Assembly: GCF_016907835.1 (NCBI RefSeq)
Contig: NZ_JAFBCT010000001.1
Location: 1,302,001-1,366,000 of the forward strand
Source: Agromyces cerinus
GTDB taxonomy: Bacteria > Actinomycetota > Actinomycetes > Actinomycetales > Microbacteriaceae
Reading direction: 5' to 3'
Length of the DNA: 64,000 bases
How positions within the stretch are numbered: the first letter of the stretch is position 1; every line of letters starts with the position of its first letter. The position numbers and the translations under genes are program-made. The notes below the pieces were generated by a model, which ran no database searches, was not told the origin of the DNA, and saw only the letters and a program-made list of their open reading frames with translations. Below are positions 21,429-31,340 of this stretch, in pieces.

Positions 21429-21824
21429 ATGCTGATCCGACTCGACCAGACCCTCGATGCGCCGCTCTTCGAGCAGCTCGCCTCGGGGCTGCGCGCGTCG
21501 ATCATCGACGGTCGCCTCTCGGGCGGCGAGCGGCTGCCGGCCGCGCGCGAGCTGGCCGAAGCGCTCGGCGTCAACGTGCACACGGTGCTCCGCGCCTACC
21601 ACCGGCTGCGCGACGAACGCCTCATCGAGCTCCATCGCGGCCGGGGCGCCGTCGTCGCCGTGCGCATCGGCGGGCACGCCGCGCTCGCGGGCGCCGTGTA
21701 CGACCTCGTCGACGAGGCGAAGAACCACGAGCTGCCCGAGGCTGCCCTGCTGGCGCTCATCAGCGAGGCGTACCGCTCGGCGCCCCGTGCTTCGGGCGTG
21801 CTCCGCCCCATGCCGACGCGGTAG
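21429..21824 (+). CDS. GntR-family regulator, YtrA subfamily
   Basis: 131-residue repressor. The N-terminal winged helix (about residues 5-75) has the GntR signature around GERLPAARELAEALGVNVHT and the wing RLIELHRGRG. The short C-terminal helical part fits the YtrA subfamily, which has no large ligand domain and often controls neighbouring ABC transporters. ATG 21429 has no Shine-Dalgarno sequence but sits at the predicted transcription start. It diverges from the importer operon, the probable target together with itself. Confidence 0.88.
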   Translation: MLIRLDQTLDAPLFEQLASGLRASIIDGRLSGGERLPAARELAEALGVNVHTVLRAYHRLRDERLIELHRGRGAVVAVRIGGHAALAGAVYDLVDEAKNHELPEAALLALISEAYRSAPRASGVLRPMPTR

Positions 21825-21837
21825 TCTTGACGGCAAC

Positions 21838-22100
21838 GATGTTGATCCGGATGCGAACCGGCGCAGCAGTCGTCGGTAATTCGACGTTGATCCGGCTATC
21901 ACCGGGGAGTCTTCGGAAGAACCCGATCGGGCGCCACGCGGCATCCGCTCGGCAGTAGAACCGAACGGTTCGGCCCGTCACAGCCGGCAATGAGGGGCGA
22001 GTCGGTCGCAAGACGCGACTCGCAAGCGAGGTGGTACCGCGGCGGCGCTCGATCGAGCACCGGCGTCCTCGTGAGAGCATCCGTCCCCGCAAGGAGCGAG
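21838..22100 (+). ncRNA. translational T-box riboswitch of ileS
   Basis: The leader of ileS has the conserved T-box sequence GAGGTGGTACCGCGG (22028-22042), with the UGGU bulge that pairs the uncharged tRNA 3' end (discriminator A). Upstream, a short Stem I hairpin CCGG-CTATCA-CCGG puts ATC (21898-21900), an isoleucine codon, in its loop. This matches the ultrashort Stem I class known for actinobacterial ileS. No terminator hairpin is seen. TCCT at 22066-22069 could mask the AAGGAG at 22091-22096, so control is probably at translation initiation. Confidence 0.88.
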
Positions 22101-22101
22101 C

Positions 22102-25100
22102 GTGTACCCCCGTACCCCAGACGACCACGGTGTCGCCCCCTCACCCGAGTTCCCCGCCGTCGAGCGCGACGTGCTGGCCTTCTGGAAGGCCGACGACACG
22201 TTCCAGGCCTCGATCGACCAGCGCGAGGGCGCTCCCGAGTGGGTCTTCTACGACGGCCCGCCGTTCGCCAACGGCCTGCCGCACTACGGACACCTGCTGA
22301 CCGGGTACGCGAAGGACCTGTTCCCGCGGTTCCAGACCATGCGCGGCAAGCAGGTGCACCGCCGCTTCGGCTGGGACACCCACGGCCTGCCCGCCGAGCT
22401 CGAGGCCGAGCGTCAGCTCGGCATCACCGACAAGAGCGAGATCGAGGAGATGGGCATCGCGGCCTTCAACCAGGCCGCTCGCGACGCCGTGCTCCGCTAC
22501 ACCAAGGAGTGGCAGGAGTACGTCACCCGGCAGGCGCGCTGGGTCGACTTCGAGCACGACTACAAGACGCTCGACGTGACGTTCATGGAGAGCGTCATCT
22601 GGGCGTTCAAGACGCTGCACGAGAAGGGCCTCGCGTACGAGGGCTACCGCGTGCTGCCCTACTGCTGGCGCGACCAGACGCCGCTCTCGAACCACGAGCT
22701 GCGCATGGACGACGACGTCTACAAGATGCGTCAGGACCAGACGGTCACGGTCACGTTCCCGCTCGTCGGGGCGAAGGCCGAGTCGCTCGGCCTCACGGCC
22801 GTGCGAGCGCTCGCGTGGACGACGACGCCCTGGACCCTGCCGACGAACTTCGCCCTCGCGGTCGGCCCCGACATCGAGTACGCCGTGGTGCCCGCGGGGC
22901 CGAACGGCACGCCCGACGCGACCGTGCTGCGTGAAGAGGTCGGCACCGCCGTCTCGGGCGCCGTGGCATCCGACACCGAGGTGCTCGGCGGCGAGTACCT
23001 GCTCGCGATCGACCTCGTCGCCAACTACGCCAAGGAGCTCGGCTACGAGTCGGCCGACGACGCGCGCGCCGCGGTCTCGCGCACGGTGCGCGGCAGCGAG
23101 CTCGAGGGCGTGGCCTACGACCGGCTCTTCGACTACTACGCCGACGTCGAGGAGTACGGCCTGCAGAACGCCTGGCGCATCCTCGTCGCCGACTACGTCA
23201 CGACTGAAGACGGTACCGGCATCGTGCACCAGGCGCCCGCCTACGGTGAAGAGGACCAGAAGATCTCCGAGGCCGCGGGCATCCCGGTCATCATCTCGCT
23301 CGACGAGGGCGGCCGGTTCCTGCCGGCGGTGACGGATGTCGCGGGGCTGCTCTGGAGCGACGCGAACAAGCCGCTCACCCAGCTGCTGAAGGCCGAGGGG
23401 CGTCTGCTCCGCCAGGCGAGCTACGAGCACTCGTACCCGCACTGCTGGCGCTGCCGCAACCCGTTGATCTACAAGGCCGTCTCGAGCTGGTTCATCCGCG
23501 TGCCCGAGTTCCGCGACCGCATGGGCGAGCTCAATCACGACATCAACTGGGTGCCCGACAACGTGAAGGACGGCCAGTTCGGCAAGTGGGTCGCCGGTGC
23601 CCGCGACTGGTCGATCAGCCGCAACCGCTACTGGGGCTCGCCGATCCCGGTGTGGAAGAGCGACGACCCCGAGTACCCGCGCGTCGACGTGTACGGCTCG
23701 CTCGAGGAGCTGCAGCGCGACTTCGGCCGCGTGCCCGTGAACCCCGACGGCGAGCCCGACCTGCACCGCCCCTACATCGACGACCTCGTGCGCCCGAACC
23801 CCGACGACCCCACCGGCACGTCGATGATGCGGCGCATCCCCGACATCTTCGACGTCTGGTTCGACTCGGGCTCGATGCCCTTCGCGCAGGTGCACTACCC
23901 GTTCGAGAACCAGGAGTGGTTCGACAGCCACAACCCCGCCGACTTCATCGTCGAGTACATCGGCCAGACGCGCGGCTGGTTCTACGTGATGCACGTGCTC
24001 TCGACGGCGCTGTTCGACCGGCGCGCCTTCTCGAACGTCGTCAGCCACGGCATCGTGCTCGGCAGCGACGGGCAGAAGATGTCGAAGTCGCTGCGCAACT
24101 ACCCCGACGTCTCCGAGGTCTTCGAGCGCGACGGCTCCGACGCGATGCGCTGGTTCCTGATGTCGAGCTCGGTGCTGCGCGGCGGCAACCTCATCGTCAC
24201 CGAGGAGGGCATCCGCGAGGGCGTGCGGCAGTTCATGCTGCCGCTCTGGAGCACCTGGTACTTCTTCTCGCTCTACGCCAACTCTGCTCGCGAGGGCGGC
24301 TACGAGGCATCCGCTCGCACGGATTCGACCGACGTGCTCGACCGCTACCTGCTCGCCAAGCTCGGCGAGCTCGTCACCGGGGTGACCGCCGACTTCGAGG
24401 CCTTCGACTCGCCGCTCGCCGCGGCGAAGCTGCGCGACTTCGGCGACGTGCTGACGAACTGGTACGTGCGCCGCTCGCGCGACCGGTTCTGGGCGGGCGT
24501 CGGCGAAGACGGCTCGGGCAGCGAGGCGTTCGACACCCTCTCCACGGTGCTCGAGACGCTCACGCGGCTCTCGGCTCCGCTGCTGCCGCTCGTCTCCGAG
24601 CAGATCTGGCGCGGCCTTACCGGCGGGCGCAGCGTGCACCTGGCCGACTGGCCCGACGCCGCGGCCTTCCCGGTCGACCACGACCTCGTCGCCGCGATGG
24701 ACTCGGTGCGCGAGATCAGCTCCGCCGCGCTCTCGCTGCGCAAGCAGTCGGGTCGTCGCGTTCGGCTTCCGCTCGCGCGCCTCACGGTCGTCGCGACGGA
24801 TGCCGCGGCGCTCGCGCCGTTCGAGGCGATCCTGCGCGACGAGCTCAACGTCAAGGCCGTCGACCTCGTGACGCTCGACGCCTCGAGCGCAGAGCACTTC
24901 GGGGTCACGAAGCGGCTCACGGTCAACGCCCGTGCCGCAGGCCCGCGGCTCGGCAAGACCGTGCAGCAGGCGATCCAGGCCGCCCGCTCGGGTGATTGGA
25001 GCGTCGAGGGCGACACGGTCGTCGCGGGCGGCATCGCACTCGAGGCGGGGGAGTACGACCTCGTGCTCGAAGCCGGCGGTTCGGGCGACGGATCGAGCGC

Positions 25101-25419
25101 GCTCGCGCTGCTCGCCGACGGTGGCTTCGTGATCCTCGACACGGCGACGACCCCCGAGCTCGAGGCCGAGGGTCTCGCGCGCGACGTCGTCCGCGCCGTG
25201 CAGGAGTCGCGCAAGGCGGCCGGCCTCGAGGTCGGCGACCGCATCCGTCTGACGCTGACGCTCGACGAGACCGGAGCGGCGGCCGCCGAGCGGCATCGCG
25301 AGCTCATCGCGGGCGAGACGCTCGCGACCGAACTGACCGTGATCGCCGGGGACCCCGGCGACGAGGCGAAGACGGTCGGCGAATCCTCGCGACTGGCCGT
25401 GGAGGTGGCGAAGGCATGA
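22102..25419 (+). CDS. ileS: isoleucyl-tRNA synthetase, type 2
   Basis: Class I synthetase charging tRNA-Ile, 1105 residues. HIGH appears as HYGH (residues 61-64, in [11 protein letters not shown]), KMSKS is near residue 660, and a large editing domain lies between. The length and HYGHxLTG context fit the eukaryote-like IleRS2 group, which tolerates mupirocin better than IleRS1. The start is GTG 22102 with AAGGAG five bases upstream; this site is the expected target of the T-box switch. folC overlaps the stop by 4 nt. Confidence 0.95.
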   Translation: MYPRTPDDHGVAPSPEFPAVERDVLAFWKADDTFQASIDQREGAPEWVFYDGPPFANGLPHYGHLLTGYAKDLFPRFQTMRGKQVHRRFGWDTHGLPAELEAERQLGITDKSEIEEMGIAAFNQAARDAVLRYTKEWQEYVTRQARWVDFEHDYKTLDVTFMESVIWAFKTLHEKGLAYEGYRVLPYCWRDQTPLSNHELRMDDDVYKMRQDQTVTVTFPLVGAKAESLGLTAVRALAWTTTPWTLPTNFALAVGPDIEYAVVPAGPNGTPDATVLREEVGTAVSGAVASDTEVLGGEYLLAIDLVANYAKELGYESADDARAAVSRTVRGSELEGVAYDRLFDYYADVEEYGLQNAWRILVADYVTTEDGTGIVHQAPAYGEEDQKISEAAGIPVIISLDEGGRFLPAVTDVAGLLWSDANKPLTQLLKAEGRLLRQASYEHSYPHCWRCRNPLIYKAVSSWFIRVPEFRDRMGELNHDINWVPDNVKDGQFGKWVAGARDWSISRNRYWGSPIPVWKSDDPEYPRVDVYGSLEELQRDFGRVPVNPDGEPDLHRPYIDDLVRPNPDDPTGTSMMRRIPDIFDVWFDSGSMPFAQVHYPFENQEWFDSHNPADFIVEYIGQTRGWFYVMHVLSTALFDRRAFSNVVSHGIVLGSDGQKMSKSLRNYPDVSEVFERDGSDAMRWFLMSSSVLRGGNLIVTEEGIREGVRQFMLPLWSTWYFFSLYANSAREGGYEASARTDSTDVLDRYLLAKLGELVTGVTADFEAFDSPLAAAKLRDFGDVLTNWYVRRSRDRFWAGVGEDGSGSEAFDTLSTVLETLTRLSAPLLPLVSEQIWRGLTGGRSVHLADWPDAAAFPVDHDLVAAMDSVREISSAALSLRKQSGRRVRLPLARLTVVATDAAALAPFEAILRDELNVKAVDLVTLDASSAEHFGVTKRLTVNARAAGPRLGKTVQQAIQAARSGDWSVEGDTVVAGGIALEAGEYDLVLEAGGSGDGSSALALLADGGFVILDTATTPELEAEGLARDVVRAVQESRKAAGLEVGDRIRLTLTLDETGAAAAERHRELIAGETLATELTVIAGDPGDEAKTVGESSRLAVEVAKA

Positions 25420-26777
25420 CCGAAGAACTCGACTACGCCGACGCGGCGGACGCCGTGTACCGGAGCCTGCTCGAACGGGTCGGCGAAGCCGCCCCCGAGC
25501 GACGGCTCGACGCGACGCGACGCGCGGTGGAGATCCTCGGCGACCCGCATCGCGCCGCTCCCGTGATCCACATCACCGGCACGAACGGCAAGACCTCGAC
25601 GAGCCGCATGATCGAGTCGATCCTGCGCGCTGGGGGGCTTCGCACCGGTCTCATGACGAGCCCGCACCTCGAACGGTTCACCGAACGCATCCTCATCGAC
25701 GGCGAGCCGGTCTCCGACGAGGCGGTCGCTCGCAACTGGGAGGAGATCGAGCCGTTCGTCGCCATCGTCGACGCCGAGCTCGAAGCGGCCGGCAAGCCCC
25801 GGCTGACCTTCTTCGAGACGCTCACGGCGCTCGCGTTCGCATGCTTCGCCGATGCTCCGGTCGACGTCGTCGTGCTCGAGGTCGGCATGGGCGGCGAGTG
25901 GGACTCGACGAACGTGGCCGACGGCCAGGTCGCCGTGTTCACGCCGATCGACCTCGATCACGAGTCGGCGCTCGGCACCACGATCGAGCAGATCGCGCGC
26001 ACGAAGGCCGGCATCATCAAGCCCGACGCGGCCGTCGTCACGGCGTTCCAGTCGCCAGAGGCGCTGACGGTGCTGCGCGACGCCACGGCCGAGCAGGGCG
26101 GCACGTTCGCCGTCGAGGGCGGCGCCTTCGCCGTGCTCGACTCGCGCGTCGCCGTCGGAGGTCAGCTCATCTCGGTCAAGGGACTTGCGGGGGAGTACCG
26201 CGACCTCGCGCTGCCGCTCTTCGGACGCCATCAGGCCGAGAACGCCGCCGTGGCCATCGCCGCGGTCGAGTCGTTCCTCGGCGCCGGCACGATGCGCATG
26301 GCCGACGAGGTGCTGCAGCAGGGACTCGGCGCGGTGACCTCGCCCGGGCGCCTGCAGATGGTGGGCACCGAGCCGCCCGTGCTCGTCGATGCCGCGCACA
26401 ACCCGCATGGAGCGCGCGCGCTCGTCGCGGCCCTCGACGAGTACTTCGACTTCGACGAGGTCGTGGCGGTCGTCGGCGTCCTTCGTGACAAGGACGCGCA
26501 GGGCATCATCACGGCGCTCGACGGCGCCGTCGAGCGGTTCAACATCACCACCTCGTCGTCGGAGCGCTCGATCCCCGTCGACGAGCTCGCCCTCGCCGCC
26601 GTCGGCTGGAGCAACGAAGACAAGGTGTTCCAGTACGACGACCTGCTCGACGCACTCGACGATGCACGGAAGTGGGCGGCAGATGCGCCGAAGCGCGCCG
26701 TCGTGGTCACCGGCTCGATCGTGCTCGTGGGCGAGGCCATCGCCATCGCCGCTGACCGTGAATGGGGGCGCTCGTGA
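25416..26777 (+). CDS. folC: folylpolyglutamate / dihydrofolate synthase
   Basis: Mur-ligase-family enzyme adding glutamate to folates, 453 residues. The ATP loop is [14 protein letters not shown], followed by [12 protein letters not shown] and the metal/substrate motif [17 protein letters not shown]. The C-terminal domain has [16 protein letters not shown] 25416 overlaps the ileS stop (ATGA), and the gene's own stop overlaps the next start (GTGA), so ileS-folC-DUF4233-ndk form one coupled operon. Confidence 0.93.
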   Translation: MTEELDYADAADAVYRSLLERVGEAAPERRLDATRRAVEILGDPHRAAPVIHITGTNGKTSTSRMIESILRAGGLRTGLMTSPHLERFTERILIDGEPVSDEAVARNWEEIEPFVAIVDAELEAAGKPRLTFFETLTALAFACFADAPVDVVVLEVGMGGEWDSTNVADGQVAVFTPIDLDHESALGTTIEQIARTKAGIIKPDAAVVTAFQSPEALTVLRDATAEQGGTFAVEGGAFAVLDSRVAVGGQLISVKGLAGEYRDLALPLFGRHQAENAAVAIAAVESFLGAGTMRMADEVLQQGLGAVTSPGRLQMVGTEPPVLVDAAHNPHGARALVAALDEYFDFDEVVAVVGVLRDKDAQGIITALDGAVERFNITTSSSERSIPVDELALAAVGWSNEDKVFQYDDLLDALDDARKWAADAPKRAVVVTGSIVLVGEAIAIAADREWGRS

Positions 26778-27253
26778 GCGACTCGACGTCCATGCCCGAA
26801 CCCGACGACACCGCGCCCGCGGCATCCGATGAGACCGCGGCATCCGGCGACCCCACCGCCGACGCGCCCGTCGCGCCGCTGCGCTCGATCCGTCAGAGCC
26901 TCGCCGCCATCGTGCTCGGCTTCGAGGTCATCGTGGTGTTCCTCGCCGCGCTCGTCATCTGGGGCCTCTCCCAGGGCGGCGTCGAGGGCTCCCTGCCGTC
27001 ATGGGTCGCCCTCGCGGCCGGCGGCGTCATCATCCTCGCCCTGATCGCGACGATCGGGCTCCTGCGATACAGCTGGGCGTACACGCTCGGCTGGGTCATC
27101 CAGGTGCTCATCCTCGCATCGGGATTCCTCAACCCCGCGATGTTCGTCGTGGGCGCGCTCTTCGGCGGCATGTGGTGGTACTGCATGGTGACCGGCGCAC
27201 GTATCGACCGAGAACGAGCGGCAGCGGCCGCGCAATGGAAGGAACAGCAATGA
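26774..27253 (+). CDS. DUF4233 membrane protein
   Basis: 159-residue membrane protein with an Ala/Asp-rich cytosolic N-terminus (about 30 residues), then four hydrophobic segments and a charged C-terminal tail. It matches DUF4233, which is found between folC and ndk in many Actinobacteria and has no known function. GTG 26774 gives a 4-nt overlap with folC; ATG 26762 is an alternative. The next gene overlaps by 4 nt. Confidence 0.85.
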   Translation: MSDSTSMPEPDDTAPAASDETAASGDPTADAPVAPLRSIRQSLAAIVLGFEVIVVFLAALVIWGLSQGGVEGSLPSWVALAAGGVIILALIATIGLLRYSWAYTLGWVIQVLILASGFLNPAMFVVGALFGGMWWYCMVTGARIDRERAAAAAQWKEQQ

Positions 27254-27669
27254 CCAGCCCCATCGAAGAGACCCTCGTGCTCGTCAAGCCCGACGGTGTC
27301 GCACGCAACCTCACCGGCGAGATCCTCCGCCGCATCGAGGCCAAGGGCTACTCCCTCGTCGACCTCCGCCTCGTGCAGCCCGACCGCGAGTTGCTCGCCC
27401 GCCACTACGCGGAGCACGAGGGCAAGCCCTTCTACGAGCCGCTCATCGAGTTCATGGAGTCCGGCGCGATCGTGGCCATGCGCATCGCCGGCAACCGGGT
27501 CATCGAGGGCTTCCGCGTGCTCGCCGGCACGACCGACCCCACGACGGCGGCGCCCGGCACGATCCGCGGCGACTTCGGTCGCGACTGGGGCCTCAAGGTG
27601 CAGCAGAACCTCGTGCACGGCTCCGACTCGGTCGAGTCGGCCGAGCGCGAGCTCGCCCTCTGGTTCTGA
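27250..27669 (+). CDS. ndk: nucleoside diphosphate kinase
   Basis: Transfers the gamma-phosphate of ATP to nucleoside diphosphates. The 139-residue length is typical. It begins with ETLVLVKPDGVARN and carries the phospho-histidine motif NLVHGSDS, with the active His about 23 residues from the C-terminus. ATG 27250 overlaps the DUF4233 stop (ATGA). It is the last gene of the ileS operon; a perfect 21-bp hairpin follows. Confidence 0.96.
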   Translation: MTSPIEETLVLVKPDGVARNLTGEILRRIEAKGYSLVDLRLVQPDRELLARHYAEHEGKPFYEPLIEFMESGAIVAMRIAGNRVIEGFRVLAGTTDPTTAAPGTIRGDFGRDWGLKVQQNLVHGSDSVESAERELALWF

Positions 27670-27701
27670 GGCGTCGCGCTTCGACGAGGCGTCGCGCTTC
27701 G
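27668..27701. repeat. 16-nt tandem direct repeat at the ndk stop
   Basis: GAGGCGTCGCGCTTCG occurs at 27668-27683 and again, identical, at 27686-27701 (18-nt period). The first copy overlaps the ndk stop codon. It lies just before the terminator hairpin and is probably a local slippage duplication. Confidence 0.8.
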
Positions 27702-27710
27702 CAGCGCTGA

Positions 27711-27755
27711 ACGGATGTCGCGGCGCCCGGGTCACCCGGGCGCCGCGACATCCGT
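27711..27755. terminator. perfect 21-bp hairpin between ndk and VKOR
   Basis: ACGGATGTCGCGGCGCCCGG and one further G pair without mismatch to the right arm (27735-27755) across a 3-nt TCA loop. It separates convergent ndk and VKOR genes and must be a very stable terminator in both directions. Confidence 0.85.
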
Positions 27756-27758
27756 GTC

Positions 27759-28385
27759 TCAGCTGAAGGCGTTCTTCAGGTCGAGGATCACGCGCGGGAT
27801 CGCGTCCATCTGCGCCTGAGCGAGCAGCACGACCACGGCGTAGCAGACGACCGTGATGAGCGGCACCCAGCCGAACCAGGTGCCCGCGAGGCGGCGAACG
27901 CGTGCCGATGCCGGAATATGCCCCTCGCGGAGGTTGTAGAGCGTCAGGGCCCAGAACGTCGGGATCGTGACCGCCCACGTGAGCATGCACCAGGGGCACA
28001 GCACGTCGAGCACGTAGATGCTCTGGTAGATGAGCCAGCCCACGAAGACGAGCGCACCGGCGACACCGACGTTGAACGCCGCCCAGAACCAGCGCGAGAA
28101 CGTCGCCCCGGCGAGGATCGCCACGGCGATCGTGATGACCACGGGCCACGCCATCAGGCCGATGAACGGGTTCGGGAAGCCGAAGACCCCGCCCTGCCAC
28201 GAGGCCAGGTTCGTGCTGCAGCCCACGAGCACGCCGACGTTGCACGACGGGATGTGCGACGAGTCGCTGAGCGAGAGCACCTTCTCGATGGAGAGCTCGA
28301 ACGCCGCGAGGAGCCCGAGGCCCCCGGCGATCAGGAGGAATACGGCGAGGCCGACGGGTCGGGAACGGGTGGGCGAGTCCGGCAT
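27759..28385 (-). CDS. vitamin K epoxide reductase family protein
   Basis: 208-residue membrane protein of the bacterial VKOR family, which recycles the disulfide-forming partner (DsbA type) by passing electrons to quinone. It has about five helices, a loop cysteine pair (C48 and C56, in CNVGVLVGC) and the active-site CPWC (C130 and C133), all needed for activity. There is no fused thioredoxin domain. ATG 28385 is preceded at six bases by CATAAT (minus strand), so a leaderless mRNA is likely. It diverges from rne. Confidence 0.92.
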   Translation of the reverse strand: MPDSPTRSRPVGLAVFLLIAGGLGLLAAFELSIEKVLSLSDSSHIPSCNVGVLVGCSTNLASWQGGVFGFPNPFIGLMAWPVVITIAVAILAGATFSRWFWAAFNVGVAGALVFVGWLIYQSIYVLDVLCPWCMLTWAVTIPTFWALTLYNLREGHIPASARVRRLAGTWFGWVPLITVVCYAVVVLLAQAQMDAIPRVILDLKNAFS

Positions 28386-28432
28386 GCTCGGATTATGGCA
28401 TGCCGATTCCGCCCTCAGCTGCGAGAGCATGC

Positions 28433-28658
28433 GATAATCGAAGGAGTCGTCCGGGCCGCGCCCGGCACGACGCCAATGAGGGCTTTGAGGATGCAGCGCA
28501 TCCAGTGGGCGGTGAACGCACCGCAAGACGTGGCGACACAGGCAACCTGCCGGTCGCAGTAATGAAGGATTCAGCGGTTCGGCGCAAGCGCGGAGCCGCT
28601 CCAGACGAGTACGGGACGACGGCGCGGCTGTCGGAACCGGCGTAGGAGTGCACCAGAG
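28433..28658 (+). promoter_or_regulatory. rne promoter and long leader
   Basis: GATAAT at 28433-28438 is a good -10 candidate without a clear -35. It would give a leader of about 215 nt before the RNase E start. The leader can fold locally: GGATGC-AGC-GCATCC near 28488-28502, and an AGCGG/CCGCT pair near 28573-28601. Long 5' leaders of RNase E genes mediate autoregulation in enterobacteria; whether this one does is unknown. Confidence 0.4.
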
Positions 28659-31340
28659 ATGGTGGAAGGCAACGAGAAGAACACGAACGAACCCGAGACC
28701 GGCAACGGCTCGACCCGACGTCGCGGCGGACTGTTCGGCGCTCGGCGAGCGAGCCGCGCGAAGGCGGTCGACACCCAGGTGACGCCCGCAGTCGAGACGC
28801 CGGCCACGCCGGCGGTCGAGACCGCACCGACGGATGCCGCGGCCCCGGTCGCTCCCGAGACGGTCGACGCCGCTGCAGCGACCGCGACGGCCGACATCGA
28901 ACCGATCGCGGCGACGGGTGCCGAGGTATCCGCTGCGACCGTCGAGGTCGTCGTCGAAGCGGCGGTCGAGGCCGTCGAGGTCTCGCCGATCCCCGCGACC
29001 CTCACCACCACGTCGCTGATCTTCCACGCGCCGCCGGTGCTCGTGGGCTTCGACCGGCCCGAGCGCGACGAGCGCGGCGGCCGTGACGACCGCGCCGACC
29101 GCGGAGGTCGCGAGCAGGCCCGTGACGACCGCACCGGTCGCGAGCGCGACGACGACGAGTCGTCGACCGTCCGCCGGCGCACCCGCCGTCGCAGCGGCGA
29201 AGAGGGGCGTGCGAACACCGACGAGCCCGCCAACACGGTCGTCAAGGTGCGCAAGCCCCGCGAGGTCGAGCTCATCACCGAGCCGCAGAAGGTCAAGGGC
29301 TCGACCCGGCTCGAGGCGAAGAAGCAGCGCCGGCGCGATGGCCGTGACGCCGGCCGCCGCCGCGCGGTGATCACCGAGGCCGAGTTCCTCGCGCGCCGCG
29401 AGTCGGTCGACCGTTCGATGGTCGTGCGCGAGAAGGGCGGCCGCATCCAGATCGGCGTGCTCGAAGACGGCGTGCTCGTCGAGCACTACGTCGCGCGCAA
29501 TCAGGACGCATCGCTCATCGGCAACGTCTACCTCGGCCGCGTGCAGAACGTGCTGCCGAGCATGGAGGCCGCGTTCGTCGACATCGGCCGCGGCCGCAAC
29601 GCCGTGCTGTACTCGGGCGAGGTCGACTGGGAGGCCGCCGCCGAGAACGGCGAGAAGAACCAGCCCCGCCGCATCGAGCTCGCGCTGAAGCCCGGCGACC
29701 GGGTGCTCGTTCAGGTCACGAAGGACCCGGTGGGCCACAAGGGCGCCCGCCTCACGAGCCAGGTCTCGCTGCCCGGCCGCTACCTCGTGTACGTGCCCAA
29801 CGGCTCGATGAACGGCATCAGCCGCAAGCTCCCCGACACCGAGCGTGCCCGCCTGAAGAAGATCCTCAAAGAGGTGCTGCCCGACAACCAGGGCGTCATC
29901 GTGCGCACCGCGGCCGAAGGCGCCACCGAAGAGCAGCTCACGCTCGACGTGAACCGCCTCATCGCGCAGTGGGCCGACATCTCGACCCAGCTCGAGAAGG
30001 TGCAGGCGCCCGCGCTCCTGCACTCCGAGCCCGACCTGTTGATCAAGATCGTGCGCGACGTCTTCAACGAGGACTTCCAGAAGATGGTCATCGAGGGCGA
30101 TGAAGCGCGCCAGACGATCGAGCGGTACCTCCGCGCGGTCGCACCCGACCTGCTCGAGCGCGTCGAGGCGTACGCCGGTGAGCGCGACTCCTTCGACGAG
30201 TTCCGCATCAGCGAGCAGATCGAGAAGGCGCTCGACCGCAAGGTCTGGCTGCCCTCTGGCGGCTCGCTCGTCATCGACCGCACCGAGGCGATGACCGTCG
30301 TCGACGTCAACACGGGCAAGTTCGTCGGTTCCGGCGGCAACCTCGAAGAGACCGTCACGAAGAACAACCTCGAAGCGGCCGAGGAGATCGTGCGTCAGCT
30401 GCGCCTCCGCGACATCGGCGGCATCATCGTCGTCGACTTCATCGACATGGTCCTCGAGTCCAACCGCGACCTCGTGCTGCGTCGTCTCGTCGAGTGCCTC
30501 TCGCGTGACCGCACGAAGCACCAGGTCGCCGAGGTCACCTCGCTCGGCCTCGTGCAGATGACGCGCAAGAAGCTCGGCCTGGGCCTCCTCGAGTCGTTCA
30601 GCGAGCCCTGCGAGATCTGCGCCGGTCGCGGCATCATCGTGCATCACGAGCCCGTCGTGAAGCACCGCAGCGCCCAGCAGTCGCAGCCCGAGCGTCGTGG
30701 TCGCGGTCGCGGTGGCAACCAGCAGCAGCCCGCTCAGGCGCCCGCCGAGCCCAAGGCTCACACCGGCACCCACGCGATCACCGACGACGTGAAGAACGCG
30801 CTCGCGCAGATCGCGGCCTCGACGATTCCGCACACCGAGCACAAGGCCGAAGAGCCGGCCGCGGATGTCGCGGGGGAGCAGCCTGCTGCCTCGACCGCCG
30901 ACGCGGGCCGCGCGCCGAAGGCCGACGCCGACGAGAAGCCGGCAGAGACCTCGGGCGGCGGTCGTCGTCGCGGTCGTCACCGCCGGGTGTCGCAGGACCA
31001 GGGTGCGGCGCCGGTCGCCTCCGAGCCCGTCGCCGCAGCGCCGGCTGCGGCAGCGTCGGTCGTCGAGGCGCCCACGGCGCCGGCGGTTCCCGAGGTCGCG
31101 CAGATCCTCGACCTGCCCGTGCCTCCGGTGGCCCGCAAGCGCCCCGTCAGGGTCGCCGAGACCGAGGTGCTCCTCGATTCGGTGCTCGACGCGCTTCCCG
31201 CTCCGAAGAAGGCGGGCGAGGGGCGCACGCGTAGTCGTCGCGTCTCCACCGCCGCACTCAGCACGACCGCCGGCGGCCAGCCCGTGATCACCCGGGCCGA
31301 CGGCTCGGGCGACTCCGCGGCATCCGACTCAGCCGAGTGA
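28659..31340 (+). CDS. rne: ribonuclease E/G
   Basis: Endoribonuclease that starts mRNA decay and processes rRNA, 893 residues. The catalytic core is in the middle: S1 domain near residues 265-345 (GNVYLGRVQNVLPSMEAAFV), the metal-binding aspartates in VVDVNTGKF (about 548-552) and IIVVDFIDM (about 591-597), and the Zn-link CEICAGRG (C651 and C654). A low-complexity N-terminal arm of about 250 residues and a C-terminal arm of about 200 residues flank it, as in other actinobacterial RNase E. The last 12 bases overlap the convergent DUF4031 gene. Confidence 0.95.
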   Translation: MVEGNEKNTNEPETGNGSTRRRGGLFGARRASRAKAVDTQVTPAVETPATPAVETAPTDAAAPVAPETVDAAAATATADIEPIAATGAEVSAATVEVVVEAAVEAVEVSPIPATLTTTSLIFHAPPVLVGFDRPERDERGGRDDRADRGGREQARDDRTGRERDDDESSTVRRRTRRRSGEEGRANTDEPANTVVKVRKPREVELITEPQKVKGSTRLEAKKQRRRDGRDAGRRRAVITEAEFLARRESVDRSMVVREKGGRIQIGVLEDGVLVEHYVARNQDASLIGNVYLGRVQNVLPSMEAAFVDIGRGRNAVLYSGEVDWEAAAENGEKNQPRRIELALKPGDRVLVQVTKDPVGHKGARLTSQVSLPGRYLVYVPNGSMNGISRKLPDTERARLKKILKEVLPDNQGVIVRTAAEGATEEQLTLDVNRLIAQWADISTQLEKVQAPALLHSEPDLLIKIVRDVFNEDFQKMVIEGDEARQTIERYLRAVAPDLLERVEAYAGERDSFDEFRISEQIEKALDRKVWLPSGGSLVIDRTEAMTVVDVNTGKFVGSGGNLEETVTKNNLEAAEEIVRQLRLRDIGGIIVVDFIDMVLESNRDLVLRRLVECLSRDRTKHQVAEVTSLGLVQMTRKKLGLGLLESFSEPCEICAGRGIIVHHEPVVKHRSAQQSQPERRGRGRGGNQQQPAQAPAEPKAHTGTHAITDDVKNALAQIAASTIPHTEHKAEEPAADVAGEQPAASTADAGRAPKADADEKPAETSGGGRRRGRHRRVSQDQGAAPVASEPVAAAPAAAASVVEAPTAPAVPEVAQILDLPVPPVARKRPVRVAETEVLLDSVLDALPAPKKAGEGRTRSRRVSTAALSTTAGGQPVITRADGSGDSAASDSAE

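Noticed and set aside
21825..21958. Short open frame between gntR and ileS
   Set aside because: It lies within the T-box leader; the specifier hairpin and T-box explain the conservation.
22141..25296. 1051-codon open frame opposite ileS
   Set aside because: Fully antisense to a recognised synthetase with no domain of its own.
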